Positions 1-9,416 are shown, counted from the stretch's first letter. The stretch is 64,000 bases of DNA from an uncultured Oscillospiraceae bacterium (GCA_949283785.1 CASDTR010000029.1:20401-84400), one strand, 5' to 3'. Program-made: numbers and translations. Notes: a model not told the origin generated them from the letters alone.

Positions 1-2
1 TG

Positions 3-977
3 CTTGCGAAAACGGGAAAGGCGGAGCTTTCCGCTCCCGGAGGCTGCGATATAGGGCTGAGACCTATTGACCTGCACGTTGCTGCCATGGAAAAATTCGG
101 CGCAGTGATCAGGGAGGAACATGGGCGGCTTTATTTTGAGTGTCCCGAGGGTCTCAAGGGTGCAGAGATAGTTTTATCCTTTCCCAGCGTCGGAGCGACG
201 GAAAATATAATGCTTGCCGCAGTTACGGCAAAGGGAAATACATCCATAGTAAACGCCGCCTGCGAGCCGGAAATAAGCGATCTTGCTGATTTTCTCAACC
301 GATGCGGAGCGAAAATCCACGGGGCGGGCAGCAACGCTGTCTATATAGAGGGAGTCAAAAAGCTCAGGGGCTGTGAGCACAGGGTAATCCCCGACCGCAT
401 AGCCGCCGCCACATATATGTGCGCCGCAGCGGTTACAAAGGGTCAGGTTGTGCTCAGGGATATTATTCCCGCCCATATCGGAGCTGTTGTCTCTGTGCTA
501 AGCGAAAGCGGCTGTGACATTTCCATAAGAAATCACAGCGTTTCCGTTTCGGCTCCGCCGGTTTTGCGTAAAATGGGTACCGTGCGCACCATGCCCTATC
601 CGGGTTTTCCTACAGACGCTCAGGCTCCGGTTATGGCGGTGGCCGCTTTGTGTTCGGGAACCACGGTATTTACCGAGAACATTTTTGAAAACAGGTTCAG
701 GCATGTCAGCGAGCTTTGCCGTCTGGGCGCCAATATTAAGGTTGAAGGCAGGGTTGCCGTCACCGAAGGGGTAAAAGCACTGTCGGGGGCGCCGGTTACG
801 GCTCCTGATCTGCGCGGGGGTTCTGCTTTGATAATAGCGGGTCTCAGCGCGGGAGGCATTACAAGAATAGACGGTGTGCGTCATATAGACAGAGGATATG
901 AAAACATAACGGAAAATCTGCGTCAGCTGGGCGCCGATATAAAAAGGATAAGGGATTATGAACAAAGAGAAAGCTAA
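3..977 (+). CDS. murA: UDP-N-acetylglucosamine 1-carboxyvinyltransferase (MurA), 5' truncated by the window edge
   Basis: This enzyme transfers enolpyruvate from PEP to UDP-GlcNAc, the first committed step of peptidoglycan synthesis in the cytoplasm. The frame is open from base 3, and upstream of the first ATG (87) it already reads the MurA signature PGGCDIGLRPIDLH, so the gene begins outside the window. The Cys codon at 45-47 corresponds to the PEP-binding catalytic cysteine (C115 in E. coli). Further conserved blocks include GATENIMLAA, PDRIAAATYM, TMPYPGFPTDAQAP and DLRGGSALIIAG near the C-terminus. About 325 of the roughly 420 residues are present. Its end overlaps ftsQ by 20 nt, which suggests coupled expression in a wall/division cluster. 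The family call is very secure. Confidence 0.96.
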   Translation, partial: LAKTGKAELSAPGGCDIGLRPIDLHVAAMEKFGAVIREEHGRLYFECPEGLKGAEIVLSFPSVGATENIMLAAVTAKGNTSIVNAACEPEISDLADFLNRCGAKIHGAGSNAVYIEGVKKLRGCEHRVIPDRIAAATYMCAAAVTKGQVVLRDIIPAHIGAVVSVLSESGCDISIRNHSVSVSAPPVLRKMGTVRTMPYPGFPTDAQAPVMAVAALCSGTTVFTENIFENRFRHVSELCRLGANIKVEGRVAVTEGVKALSGAPVTAPDLRGGSALIIAGLSAGGITRIDGVRHIDRGYENITENLRQLGADIKRIRDYEQRES

Positions 978-1800
978 AGTCAAAAAAAATGCGCCTCAGG
1001 AACCCAAATCGAGGGACGAAAGACGCCGTGAATATGCTATGGCCAAGCGGAGAAAGAACCGCATAAAGCGCATATTGAGCGGAGTGTTTTTTTTCATTTT
1101 CCTTGCTGCGGCAGCCGTGACTCTTTGCTTTACGGTATTTTTTAAAGTTAATACCATTACCGTTGCAGGTGAAACCCAGTATACATCGGAACAGATAATA
1201 AAGAGCTCCGGTTTAACCTTGGGAGATACCCTTTTCGGATTTTCCGCCGAAACCGTTTCTTCGTCCATAACCAAAGCTCTTCCCTATATTGGTACGGCTG
1301 AAATAAAACGCAGTATACCCGATACCGTGACAATAACCGTTGAAAGCGCGGCGCCGTCCTGCGCACTTCGCACGGATAACGGCTATGTGCTGCTTGACGA
1401 TGACGGTAAGGTTCTTGAAATAACCGATTCTGACAAGGACATTGCCGTACCGATAATAATGATTTCGGGAGTTGAAAAGATTGAGGTCGGAGCCGTGCTT
1501 TCCGTGAAGGATGAAAGCGTTATGAACAGTCTTTCCGTTTTGGTTGACGCAGCTGAGCAAGCGGGACTTGACGTAACTTATTATGATTTAAGTGACAGTG
1601 CAAATGTTTTGATTGTGTGTGAAAACGGAGAGACAACGCTCAAGCTGGGAGTTATTTCCTCCGATACCATAAACCGCAAGCTGCTTCTTGCAGGCGAAGC
1701 CATAAAGAGAGAAAAAGCAAACGGCAATTCCGTGAAAGGAACCTTTGATTTAACATACGACGGGAAGGCCTATTTTTCGCCGAAAACCGAGGACGATTAA
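958..1800 (+). CDS. ftsQ: Cell division protein FtsQ/DivIB
   Basis: This is a bitopic membrane protein of the divisome (FtsQ-FtsB-FtsL complex). The 280-residue product has a basic cytoplasmic head rich in Lys and Arg (residues 1-38), one transmembrane helix (about 40-62, FFFIFLAAAAVTLCFTVFF), and a POTRA domain starting at VNTITVAGETQYTSEQI. A FtsQ-type beta domain follows, with the NGYVLLDDDGKVL segment typical of DivIB. The ATG at 958 lies inside the end of murA, so translation is probably coupled. Location between murA and ftsZ is a common Firmicutes arrangement and supports the call. There is no visible defect. Confidence 0.9.
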   Translation: MNKEKAKVKKNAPQEPKSRDERRREYAMAKRRKNRIKRILSGVFFFIFLAAAAVTLCFTVFFKVNTITVAGETQYTSEQIIKSSGLTLGDTLFGFSAETVSSSITKALPYIGTAEIKRSIPDTVTITVESAAPSCALRTDNGYVLLDDDGKVLEITDSDKDIAVPIIMISGVEKIEVGAVLSVKDESVMNSLSVLVDAAEQAGLDVTYYDLSDSANVLIVCENGETTLKLGVISSDTINRKLLLAGEAIKREKANGNSVKGTFDLTYDGKAYFSPKTEDD

Positions 1801-1964
1801 AAATTATAATCGGATAAAGCACCAAAAAAAAGCTGAAAATTCATAATATTTCTAATTACAGATGATTGTATTTTTATTGTAGGCATGGTAGTATAATATG
1901 GTAACTTTGTATAATTGTTTAGATCAGATAAATTAGTATTTCATCAACGGCGGGAGGAAGTTAA

Positions 1965-3089
1965 ATGTCATTTCAGATTGATAACGATTTTAACAGTGTT
2001 GTTCAGATAAAAGTCATTGGTGTCGGCGGAGGCGGCGGAAACGCCATAAACAGAATGGTAAGAGCTCAGATCCAGGGGGTTGAGTTTATTTCCGTAAATA
2101 CGGATAAGCAGGCCCTTATGCACTCTCAGGCCACACACAAAATACAGATAGGCGAGAAGATCACAAAGGGCCAGGGCGCAGGCGCAAATCCCGAGGTCGG
2201 ACAGCGCTCCGCAGAAGAGAGCAGAGAGGCCATTAGTGACGCCCTTAAAAGCACCGATATGGTCTTTATTACTGCGGGTATGGGCGGCGGAACCGGAACA
2301 GGTGCGGCTCCCGTAATCGCTTCCATTGCAAGAGAAATGGGTATACTTACGGTAGGTATAGTTACTAAGCCCTTTGCTTTTGAGGGCAGACGCCGTATGG
2401 AGCAGGCGGAAGCAGGTATAGCAAATCTTGCCGAGCATGTTGACAGCCTTATAATAATTCCAAATGAACGCCTTAAGTATATTTCTGAGGAAAAAATTAC
2501 CTTTGCCAATGCATTCGAAGCGGCGGATAATGTGCTTCTCCAGGGTGTTCAAAGTGTTTCCGAGCTTATCAAGGTTCCCGGATACATCAACTTGGACTTT
2601 GCAGATGTTTCCGCTATTATGCGAAATGCCGGATGCGCTCACATGGGCGTGGGCAGAGCCAGCGGCAAGGATAAGGCGGAACAGGCCGCGAAGCTGGCTA
2701 TTTCGAGTCCTCTTCTTGAAACTACCATCAAGGGTGCGCAGGGTATAATTATCAGTATCAAATCTTCAGCGGATATCGGTCTTGATGAGGTTGATACCGC
2801 CTGCGGCATCATCAACAATGCCGCCAACAAGGATTTGAATGTCATTTTCGGAGTTGCTTTTGACGAGGCTCTTGACGATGAAATGGTAATCACTGTAATT
2901 GCAACAGGCTTCAGCGACAACAAGGCTGAAAAGAATATAGACATTTCCTCCTCCTCTTCCTCCGTCAGTGAGGAGGGAGCTCCCGCTGCCTCAGAGAAAA
3001 AGCCTGCGGACAGCTTTGACGATTCTCAGGGTCAGAGTGATGATGAAGACTGGTTTTCGTCGGACATCGAAAAATTCTTCAAGAAATAA
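1965..3089 (+). CDS. ftsZ: Cell division protein FtsZ
   Basis: This is the tubulin-like GTPase that forms the cytokinetic ring. The 374-residue product has the N-terminal [13 protein letters not shown] nucleotide loop (residues 19-31), the tubulin signature GGGTGTG (107-113) and the T7 synergy loop NLDFADV. An acidic Ser-rich linker leads to the C-terminal tail [14 protein letters not shown], which would bind FtsA/SepF-type partners. The start is fixed by the ribosome site GGGAGG about 10 nt upstream. The 164-nt gap after ftsQ holds a TATAAT at 1892-1897 without a clear -35, so a separate ftsZ promoter is likely but not proven. A strong terminator follows at 3122. Confidence 0.98.
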   Translation: MSFQIDNDFNSVVQIKVIGVGGGGGNAINRMVRAQIQGVEFISVNTDKQALMHSQATHKIQIGEKITKGQGAGANPEVGQRSAEESREAISDALKSTDMVFITAGMGGGTGTGAAPVIASIAREMGILTVGIVTKPFAFEGRRRMEQAEAGIANLAEHVDSLIIIPNERLKYISEEKITFANAFEAADNVLLQGVQSVSELIKVPGYINLDFADVSAIMRNAGCAHMGVGRASGKDKAEQAAKLAISSPLLETTIKGAQGIIISIKSSADIGLDEVDTACGIINNAANKDLNVIFGVAFDEALDDEMVITVIATGFSDNKAEKNIDISSSSSSVSEEGAPAASEKKPADSFDDSQGQSDDEDWFSSDIEKFFKK

Positions 3090-3121
3090 ATCCATTTGCA
3101 ATTGAATTAAAAATAAAAACA

Positions 3122-3152
3122 GCCGATGCTTTCTGAAAGCATCGGCCTTTTT
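3122..3152. terminator. Bidirectional intrinsic terminator between ftsZ and the convergent small gene
   Basis: An 11-bp perfect stem (GCCGATGCTTT, loop CTG) spans 3122-3146 and is followed by CTTTTT on the plus strand. On the minus strand the same stem is followed by a TGTTTTTATTTTT run. It therefore can end both ftsZ (plus) and the small minus-strand gene that stops at 3154. Confidence 0.9.
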
Positions 3153-3153
3153 A

Positions 3154-3429
3154 TTACAGATCGTCTGCGTCCTGTTCGGGAGTTTCAAAGGGGTTTAAAG
3201 GAACCCCCGTATAGCTGCCGAAGGGATCGGTGGGATCTATGGCCTCGCCGAGTCCGAAAATGGCAGCAGCATTTCAATACTGAGGATTCTTATAATTTTT
3301 GTTTTTTGCCTTGGAGTTTTGGGGATCATTGGTGTTCTGCTTTTCGGGCATGTTGTTTACGTTTTGCATCTCGGGGATATTTTTATTGTTCTGGGGCTGA
3401 TTATTGCGTTTGTTGTTTTTGTTTTTCAT
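3154..3429 (-). pseudogene. Small Asn/Gln/Lys-rich gene interrupted by an in-frame TGA
   Basis: On the minus strand an ATG at 3429, with a GGAGGC ribosome site just upstream, opens a 92-codon frame. Codons 1-51 give a very Asn/Lys-rich peptide (begins MKNKNNKRNNQPQNN). Codon 52 is TGA (plus-strand TCA, 3274-3276). The same frame continues with AAIFGLGEAIDPTDPFGSYTGVP and ends PEQDADDL before TAA at 3154-3156. No ATG, GTG or TTG lies just after the TGA to start the second half separately. I read this as one small gene with a nonsense mutation; stop-codon readthrough or a sequencing error are alternatives. My recollection that DPxGSYTG...QDADDL tails occur in small clostridial hypothetical proteins is not verified. 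Function unknown. Confidence 0.6.
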
Positions 3430-3613
3430 TTTTAACGCCTCCTTCACCCTTATTATTTGTTGAGCTAGCTGTGATATTCAAAAAAGTGAATGAGGAAATA
3501 ATTCGGCAAAAGTGAATTTAAGTCATATATTTTTATGCTATTTTTCAAAAACAATGATATAATTGTCATTGATGAATGTTTAATTTTTTTAAAAATCGAA
3601 AGGTCAGTTTGAT

Positions 3614-4999
3614 ATGATGATTGAAAAATCGGGTACGGAGCCCTTATACATTCAGCTTTATGAATATTATAAACGCAGAATCATAAACGGTGAAATCAAG
3701 AGCGGAACAAGGCTTCCGTCCATAAGGAAATGCGCTGCGGAGCTGGAGCTGAGCAAAACCACGGTGGAGACGGCTTATTTTCAGCTTGCCGCCGAAGGAT
3801 ACGTTACACCGAAGGCCAACAGCGGATTTTACATTTCCGACCTGAGCAGCTTTGCGGACAGTCTCGGCCTTTCAAATCCCGAAAGGCCGATTTTAAGCAG
3901 AGCCGCCGGGGGAGCCGATGCGGCAGGAGAAATAAAATACGATTTTGCTTCGACAAGCGTTGACAGGGAAAGCTTTGATTTTGCCCTTTGGCGCAGGTAT
4001 ATGAAAAGCGCTCTGCGGGACGACGAAAGGCTGCTGTCCTACGGAGAGCCACAGGGGGAGTATGACCTTAGAGAGGCAATATGCGAATACGCGGCGAAAA
4101 GCCGTGATACCCTCTGCACTCCCGAGCAGGTGGTCATAGGCTCAGGCGTACAGATACTCTTGTATATCCTGTGCGCAGCCATGGGCGAGAAGGGAAGGAA
4201 CGCCGCTTTCTCGGGCTCACACTTTGAAAAAGGCGAGACGGTTTTTCGCGATATGGGCTACAATGTCTTTTCTTATCCCGGCAGAGCCGATGTTGCGGAG
4301 TTTGCGCGGGATGAAATTTCCTTGGTCTATGTGTCTCCGTCGGGCTTTAATGAGCGAGGCGAGGTGCTTCCCGTCAACGACAGGCTGAAGCTCATAGAAT
4401 ATGCGAGAGAACGGGGCGCCTTTATAATCGAGGATGATTACGACAGCGAATTCAGACATTACGGGCGGCCCGTGCCGTCTCTCCAGGGCCTTGACGCAGG
4501 CAGAAACGTTGTGTATCTCGGCACCTTTTCGAAGCTGCTCATACCGTCGCTCAGGGTCAGCTTTATGATACTGCCTTCCTCAATAATGCCAAAGTACGAA
4601 AAGATAAAAAACAGCTATTCCCAGACAGCTTCAAAGGCGGAGCAGATAGCTCTCGGTCGGTTCATAAGGGACGGCCACCTGAGCAGTCAGATAAGGAAGG
4701 TGAGAAAGCTCTACATGAATAAAAGCCGCAAGCTGTGCGGCGACGCGGAGCAGATATTCGGGGAAAAGGCAAAGTGCGAGGTAAGCGAAGGCGGCTTTCT
4801 CATAAGGCTTGACGTTAAAAGCGATAAAGGCTGCGATGAGCTGAAGGAGTCGGCGCGAAAGGCGGGGATAGCCGTGAGAGCGGTGACGGAAAGCGAAGAA
4901 GAGGGGATAAAAAGCGCGGTCCTCTCCTGTTCTTCAATGCCGTCGGAGAACTTTATGGAGGCTCTCGGCGTGCTTTATGAAGCCTGGTTCGGCAAATGA
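3614..4999 (+). CDS. MocR/PdxR-type transcriptional regulator (GntR HTH fused to an aminotransferase fold)
   Basis: This is a DNA-binding regulator that senses pyridoxal 5'-phosphate or an amino compound. The 461-residue product begins with a GntR winged helix (residues 1-75: EPLYIQLYEYYKRRI, GTRLPSIRKCAAELELSKTTVETAY, GYVTPKANSGFYI). A class-I aminotransferase-like domain follows, with EDDYDSEFR and the PLP-lysine motif TFSKLLIPSLR (Lys307). Two ATGs occur in tandem at 3614/3617 behind AAAGG; the choice does not matter for function. The upstream region has TATAAT at 3558-3563 inside an imperfect dyad (CAATGA/TCATTG), a possible autoregulatory site. It is divergent from the broken small gene and precedes the GH2 gene. 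Target genes cannot be deduced. Confidence 0.88.
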   Translation: MMIEKSGTEPLYIQLYEYYKRRIINGEIKSGTRLPSIRKCAAELELSKTTVETAYFQLAAEGYVTPKANSGFYISDLSSFADSLGLSNPERPILSRAAGGADAAGEIKYDFASTSVDRESFDFALWRRYMKSALRDDERLLSYGEPQGEYDLREAICEYAAKSRDTLCTPEQVVIGSGVQILLYILCAAMGEKGRNAAFSGSHFEKGETVFRDMGYNVFSYPGRADVAEFARDEISLVYVSPSGFNERGEVLPVNDRLKLIEYARERGAFIIEDDYDSEFRHYGRPVPSLQGLDAGRNVVYLGTFSKLLIPSLRVSFMILPSSIMPKYEKIKNSYSQTASKAEQIALGRFIRDGHLSSQIRKVRKLYMNKSRKLCGDAEQIFGEKAKCEVSEGGFLIRLDVKSDKGCDELKESARKAGIAVRAVTESEEEGIKSAVLSCSSMPSENFMEALGVLYEAWFGK

Positions 5000-5035
5000 T
5001 ACGGAAAGAGGCCGCATAATTCGGCGTATTGTTAA

Positions 5036-5064
5036 TTGACTTAATATTTACCGCTGTATTATAC
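5036..5064 (+). promoter_or_regulatory. Sigma-A-type promoter for the GH2 gene
   Basis: TTGACT (5036-5041) and TTATAC (5059-5064) are separated by exactly 17 nt, about 50 nt upstream of the start codon at 5115. It lies just after the MocR gene, so the glycosidase is probably transcribed on its own. Confidence 0.65.
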
Positions 5065-5114
5065 TTAATAGTTGCAGAAATGTATCATATGATATTACGG
5101 AAAAGAGGCGGCTT

Positions 5115-7658
5115 ATGAAGAGAATAGAGATGAATCAGAATTGGCAGTTCTGTCAGCGAGGCGGAGAAAAATTCCCCGCTCAGGTTCCCGGCTGTAACTA
5201 CTGCGACCTTCTGCGTCTGGGACAGATAGAGGACCCCTTTGTGGGCGAAAACGAAGGGAAAACCCTGTGGATCGGTGAAACCGACTGGGATTATTTCGGA
5301 ACGGTCACTCTTACGAAGGAGGATTTGGAAAGCGACAGGCTGTTTTTGTGCTGTAAGCAGCTTGATACCCTTTGCACCGTATATTTTAACGACAGCCTTA
5401 TTGCGAAAACCGAGAACGTGCATATATCCTATGAATTTGACATAAAGGAATTTGCTCGTGAGGGAGAAAACACCCTGCGCTTTGAGTTTGACGCTCCCGT
5501 AAAATACATAAAAAAAGCCATAGAAGAGGACAAGACCCCCAGGAACAATCAGGGACTTACGGGTCTTACTCACATCAGAAAGGCCCAGTGCCATTTCGGC
5601 TGGGACTGGGGTCCCGTCATACCCATAAGCGGAATTACGGGGGATATATGCGTAAAGGCCTATAACGGAGCGAAGGTCAAATCCTTTGAGACGGAGCAGC
5701 ACCATGCCGACGGAAAGGCGGAGATTTACACCACGGTGACCGCCGAGCATTTCAGCGGGAAAACGGAAATAGAGATAACCGTCAAAGATCCTGACGGGAA
5801 TATAATCGATTCAAAGCGATGTGAAAACGGCGCCTTTAAAATGTACTGCACTGTGGAAAATCCGAGACTCTGGTGGACAAACGACCTTTCCGAAGAGAAG
5901 GAACAGCCTCTTTATACCGTGGAGACAAGGGTGTTCTCCGACGGAACGGAGTGCGATTTTGCTTCAAAGAAAATAGGTCTGAGAACCCTTACTCTTGACC
6001 GCTCAGAGGATCAGTGGGGCAGCAATTTCTGCTTTGTTCTCAACGGAGTAAAGATTTTCGCCAAGGGCGGAAATTATATTCCCATGGATTCCCTTATTAC
6101 GAGGGTCACCGATAAGGATAAGCTGAAGCTTATAGAAAACTGCGTCAACGCAAACCTCAACATGATAAGAGTGTGGGGCGGCGGATATTATGAAAGCGAC
6201 GAGTTTTATTATATGTGCGACCGCTTAGGCGTGCTTGTGTGGCAGGACTTCATGTTTGCCTGCGCGCCATATCCCTTCTATAACGAAAAATTTCTTGCAA
6301 ACGTCAAAAAGGAGATTGAGTTTACCGTCAAGAGGCTGCGCCACCATGCGAGCCTTGCAATCTGGTGCGGCAACAATGAAATCGAAGCCATGGCTTTGGC
6401 GTGGAAAGCGTATACTAAGCTCACAAAGTGGACTCAAAAGTTTTTCTACGAGATACTGCCGCCATGGGTAAAGAGCTTTGACGACAAGACCCCGTTTATA
6501 AACACTTCGCCCATAGGCAGCGAATACATGAAGGGAATGGGCAGCGACGACACGGGCGACACCCACCTCTGGCAGGTGTGGCACGGACTTATGCCTCTTA
6601 CCTTCTACCGCAAGCGAATGACGCGTTTTTGCAGCGAGTTCGGACTCGAGTCCATGCCCTCAATGAAGGCGGTGCGCTATTTTGCCAAGCCCGAGGACTA
6701 TTCCCTTACGGGCAGGGTTTTCAACGCCCACCAGAAGAGCCCCAGCGGAAACCAGAAGATGTATTATTATATAGCATCCCGCTATCTCATCCCCAAGGGC
6801 TTTTCGGATACCCTTTACCTCTCCCAGCTTATACAGCAGGAGGGAGTCCGCGACGCTACGGAGCATTGGCGCAGAAACAGGGGCAGATGCAACGGCTCCA
6901 TTTACTGGCAGCTCAACGACTGCTGGCCCGTATGCTCATGGGCAGGCATAGATTATCTGGGTATGAACAAGGCAGTCCAGTTTGCCTCAAAAAAATTCAA
7001 CGCTCCCGTAACCGTATCCGTTGAGGACAGCAAAGAGGAGTTTAAAATTTTTGTGATAAACGATACCCTCAAGGCTTTTGAGGGAGAGCTCAGATATACC
7101 CTTATGAGCTTTGACGGAGAAATAATCAGGGAATTTTCTTCTCCCGTAAAGGCGGAGCACGTAAAGTCAACCCTTGCGGAAACTCTCAGGACTTCGGAGC
7201 TGACGCAGGGAAGGGATGCTTCAAAGCTTGTGTTTGTGGTGCGTCTTGTTAAGGATTCCAAAGCAGTTTCCGAGAGGATACTCCTTTTCGGCGCTGAAAA
7301 GGATATAGGGCTTCCCAAGTGTACCATTGACGCGCAGGTTCGTATTGACGGTGATGAATCCGAAATCACCCTTTCAAGCGATAAATTTGCCCGCAACGTC
7401 CTTGTGGAAAGCGACCTTACCAAGGGCAATTTCAGCGATAACTTTATGGATATCCTTCCCGGTGAAGAGGTTAAGCTCACTGTGAAAGTCACGGACGGCG
7501 TGACGTCTCAGGCTCTCAGGGAAAGCCTTACATACACCACCGTCGGAAATATCGAGGATAACCATTCGAAGCTTTACGGAAAGTGGACTCAATTCAGGAT
7601 AAAGACGATACCCATTAATTTTATAACCTGGATAGGCCGCGCCTTAGGCATAGATTAA
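5115..7658 (+). CDS. Glycoside hydrolase family 2 beta-mannosidase
   Basis: A retaining exo-glycosidase, most like beta-mannosidases that remove terminal beta-mannose from manno-oligosaccharides or N-glycan cores. The 847-residue product has the GH2 order: N-terminal jelly-roll domain (MNQNWQFCQRGGEKFPAQVPG), Ig-like domain, a TIM barrel entered by KIFAKGGNYIPMDS and VNANLNMIRVWGGGYYESD, and C-terminal beta domains. The acid/base is Glu422 in WCGNNE and the nucleophile Glu508 in CSEFG. There is no signal peptide, so it acts in the cytoplasm on imported oligosaccharides. The ribosome site is AAGAGGCGG. It is flanked by a promoter and a terminator and appears monocistronic. Precise substrate is inferred from family only. 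Confidence 0.88.
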   Translation: MKRIEMNQNWQFCQRGGEKFPAQVPGCNYCDLLRLGQIEDPFVGENEGKTLWIGETDWDYFGTVTLTKEDLESDRLFLCCKQLDTLCTVYFNDSLIAKTENVHISYEFDIKEFAREGENTLRFEFDAPVKYIKKAIEEDKTPRNNQGLTGLTHIRKAQCHFGWDWGPVIPISGITGDICVKAYNGAKVKSFETEQHHADGKAEIYTTVTAEHFSGKTEIEITVKDPDGNIIDSKRCENGAFKMYCTVENPRLWWTNDLSEEKEQPLYTVETRVFSDGTECDFASKKIGLRTLTLDRSEDQWGSNFCFVLNGVKIFAKGGNYIPMDSLITRVTDKDKLKLIENCVNANLNMIRVWGGGYYESDEFYYMCDRLGVLVWQDFMFACAPYPFYNEKFLANVKKEIEFTVKRLRHHASLAIWCGNNEIEAMALAWKAYTKLTKWTQKFFYEILPPWVKSFDDKTPFINTSPIGSEYMKGMGSDDTGDTHLWQVWHGLMPLTFYRKRMTRFCSEFGLESMPSMKAVRYFAKPEDYSLTGRVFNAHQKSPSGNQKMYYYIASRYLIPKGFSDTLYLSQLIQQEGVRDATEHWRRNRGRCNGSIYWQLNDCWPVCSWAGIDYLGMNKAVQFASKKFNAPVTVSVEDSKEEFKIFVINDTLKAFEGELRYTLMSFDGEIIREFSSPVKAEHVKSTLAETLRTSELTQGRDASKLVFVVRLVKDSKAVSERILLFGAEKDIGLPKCTIDAQVRIDGDESEITLSSDKFARNVLVESDLTKGNFSDNFMDILPGEEVKLTVKVTDGVTSQALRESLTYTTVGNIEDNHSKLYGKWTQFRIKTIPINFITWIGRALGID

Positions 7659-7663
7659 ATCAC

Positions 7664-7692
7664 AGCCCGAAGAAATTCGGGCTTTTCTTTTT
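7664..7692 (+). terminator. Intrinsic terminator of the GH2 gene
   Basis: An 8-bp perfect stem, AGCCCGAA / TTCGGGCT with a GAAA tetraloop (7664-7683), is followed by TTTCTTTTT. It starts 6 nt after the stop codon. Confidence 0.93.
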
Positions 7693-7790
7693 AACGGTTA
7701 ACGTCAGATCAAAGATATCCGAAGGTATTGAAATGAAGCGCCGTTCACTGTAAAAATTAATGATAATCAAAATCTTTTTCGGGAGTAATT

Positions 7791-8513
7791 ATGCGTTACG
7801 ATAATATTGTAAAAGGTGAATTTATTTCGAGGCCCAACCGCTTTATAGCCAATGTGAAAATTGACGGACGGGTGCATAAATGCCATGTCAAGAATACTGG
7901 CAGATGCCGAGAGCTACTTGTGCCCGGGTGCGAAGTGTGGCTGGAGCACGTTAAAAGCGAAAAGAGAAAGACGGAGTATTCACTCATCACCGTAAATAAA
8001 GGCGGAAGGCTCATAAATATGGATTCTCAGGCGCCCAATAAAGCTGCGGAGGAGTGGCTCGAAAGGGGCGGATTGGTGCCGTGCATAAAGCTTTTGAAGC
8101 GCGAGCGGAAATGGGGAGATTCGAGGTTCGATTTCTACTTTGAAACGGAGACGGAGAAAGCCTTTGCCGAGGTCAAGGGAGTGACCCTTGAGGAAAACGG
8201 AGTTGTAATGTTTCCCGATGCTCCCACCGAAAGGGGAGTAAAGCATGTAAAAGAGCTTTGCCGATTAAAGCAAGAGGGCTTCGGAGCCTATATAATATTT
8301 GTAATCCAGATGAAGGACGTAGACTATTTTACTCCCAATGTCAAAACCCACAGGGAGTTTGCCGAGGCTCTTTGTCAGGCGGAAAGGGCAGGGGTTAAAA
8401 TAGTGGCGGCGGATTGTCTCGTCACACCCGATACAATGGAGATAAAGGACAGGGTGAAGGTATTTCTCAGCGGAGAAAACGCTTCTCAAGAGGGAGAGCC
8501 GTCATATGAATGA
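7791..8513 (+). CDS. sfsA: SfsA family protein (sugar fermentation stimulation protein homologue)
   Basis: The 240-residue product matches the SfsA family along its full length: FISRPNRFIANVKIDG at the N-terminus (OB-like part), NTGRCRELLVPG, then a nuclease-like core with RFDFYFE and AFAEVKGVTLEENGVVMFPDAPTERG, and HVKELCRL. SfsA was described in E. coli as affecting maltose metabolism; the conserved core resembles a restriction-endonuclease-like fold. The exact activity here is not known. The last 8 nt overlap the next gene, an ATPase, implying translational coupling. No clear promoter was seen in the 130 nt after the previous terminator. Confidence 0.92.
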   Translation: MRYDNIVKGEFISRPNRFIANVKIDGRVHKCHVKNTGRCRELLVPGCEVWLEHVKSEKRKTEYSLITVNKGGRLINMDSQAPNKAAEEWLERGGLVPCIKLLKRERKWGDSRFDFYFETETEKAFAEVKGVTLEENGVVMFPDAPTERGVKHVKELCRLKQEGFGAYIIFVIQMKDVDYFTPNVKTHREFAEALCQAERAGVKIVAADCLVTPDTMEIKDRVKVFLSGENASQEGEPSYE

Positions 8514-9237
8514 GCTTTTTTTAAAGAGCATAGAAATAGATCACAGCCGCATCTGCAAAGACAGCTATATAAATGATATTCCCGCCCTGGCGGGAACGGA
8601 AAGATTGATTTTCAAAAGTCCCGTAACCTTTTTCGCGGGAGAAAACGGCACGGGGAAATCCACACTTCTCGAAGCTGTGGCCGTAGCCTGCGGTTTCAGC
8701 GCCGAAGGAGGTACCCTCAATTACAGCTTTTCGACCTACGATTCCCACTCCGAGCTTTATAAGGCGATAAAAACTGAAAGAGGCATAAAAAGGCCTTCTT
8801 TCAGCTATTTTCTCAGAGCAGAGAGCTTTTATAATGTTGCTACAATGGCCGAAGAATACCGAGATAAGCCTGAGAGCGTTTATTACAGGCAATACGGCGG
8901 AAAATCCTTTCACGCTCAGTCCCACGGGGAGAGCTTCTTTTCCCTTATGGGCGCTTTCTCTCCCAACGGCCTTTATATTATGGATGAGCCCGAAGCCGCT
9001 CTTTCGCCTCAGAAGCAGCTTGCGGTGCTGGGGGAGATATATGACCTTTCCGTGCAGGGAGCCCAGTTCGTTATAGCCAGTCATTCGCCTATACTTTTGG
9101 GTATTCCGAACGCTCAGATACTTTCCTTTGACGGTGTGGGGATAAAGGAGTGCGAGTATGAGGAGACGGAAAGCTATCGTGTTACGCAGATGTTTATTAA
9201 TAATCGCGAGAGGCTTTTAAGATATTTGCTGAAATAA
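8506..9237 (+). CDS. AAA-family ATPase (ABC/SMC-like ATP-binding protein)
   Basis: A soluble 243-residue ATPase. Walker A is AGENGTGKST (near residue 50), an SQ-rich region (HGESFFSLMGAF) occupies the signature position, Walker B is LYIMDEPEAALSP, and the switch His is in QFVIASHSPILL. This architecture is that of stand-alone AAA proteins related to SMC/OLD-type ATPases, often annotated only as an ATP-binding protein. It has no transmembrane segments and no partner nuclease beside it, so a defence role is not supported. It overlaps sfsA by 8 nt. Function and partner are unknown. Confidence 0.8.
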   Translation: MNELFLKSIEIDHSRICKDSYINDIPALAGTERLIFKSPVTFFAGENGTGKSTLLEAVAVACGFSAEGGTLNYSFSTYDSHSELYKAIKTERGIKRPSFSYFLRAESFYNVATMAEEYRDKPESVYYRQYGGKSFHAQSHGESFFSLMGAFSPNGLYIMDEPEAALSPQKQLAVLGEIYDLSVQGAQFVIASHSPILLGIPNAQILSFDGVGIKECEYEETESYRVTQMFINNRERLLRYLLK

Positions 9238-9258
9238 CAGGCGCAGCAGACGCGCGGC

Positions 9259-9297
9259 AAAAAGGAACGTATTGAAAAATGCGTTCCTTTTTGTTTT
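9259..9297 (+). terminator. Intrinsic terminator after the AAA ATPase
   Basis: AAAAAGGAACG (9259-9269) pairs with CGTTCCTTTTT (9282-9292) across a 12-nt loop, followed by GTTTTG. It closes the sfsA-ATPase pair. Confidence 0.85.
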
Positions 9298-9416
9298 GAC
9301 TGAACGCCTGATTTCGGATTTCATCTTTTTTGCCTGCTTAAACAGGCCGATACAGGGCATTGTGCATTGAAAAATGAATATTATTTTAATAATTTGTAAA
9401 AGTTCAAGCCAAAATA

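Noticed and set aside
1968-2642. 224-codon frame antisense to ftsZ
   Set aside because: Fully inside ftsZ with no ribosome site; a codon-bias shadow.
3274-3276. Alternative genetic code or selenocysteine at the TGA of the small gene
   Set aside because: TGA ends other genes normally here (for example the MocR gene at 4999 and sfsA at 8513), and no selenocysteine insertion hairpin was seen after it.
3126-3515. 129-codon plus-strand frame after ftsZ
   Set aside because: It begins inside the terminator hairpin and overlaps the small minus-strand gene; no ribosome site and no protein-like pattern.
8506-9237. OLD-family or other defence ATPase
   Set aside because: No nuclease, reverse transcriptase or other effector gene is beside it; the partner is sfsA.
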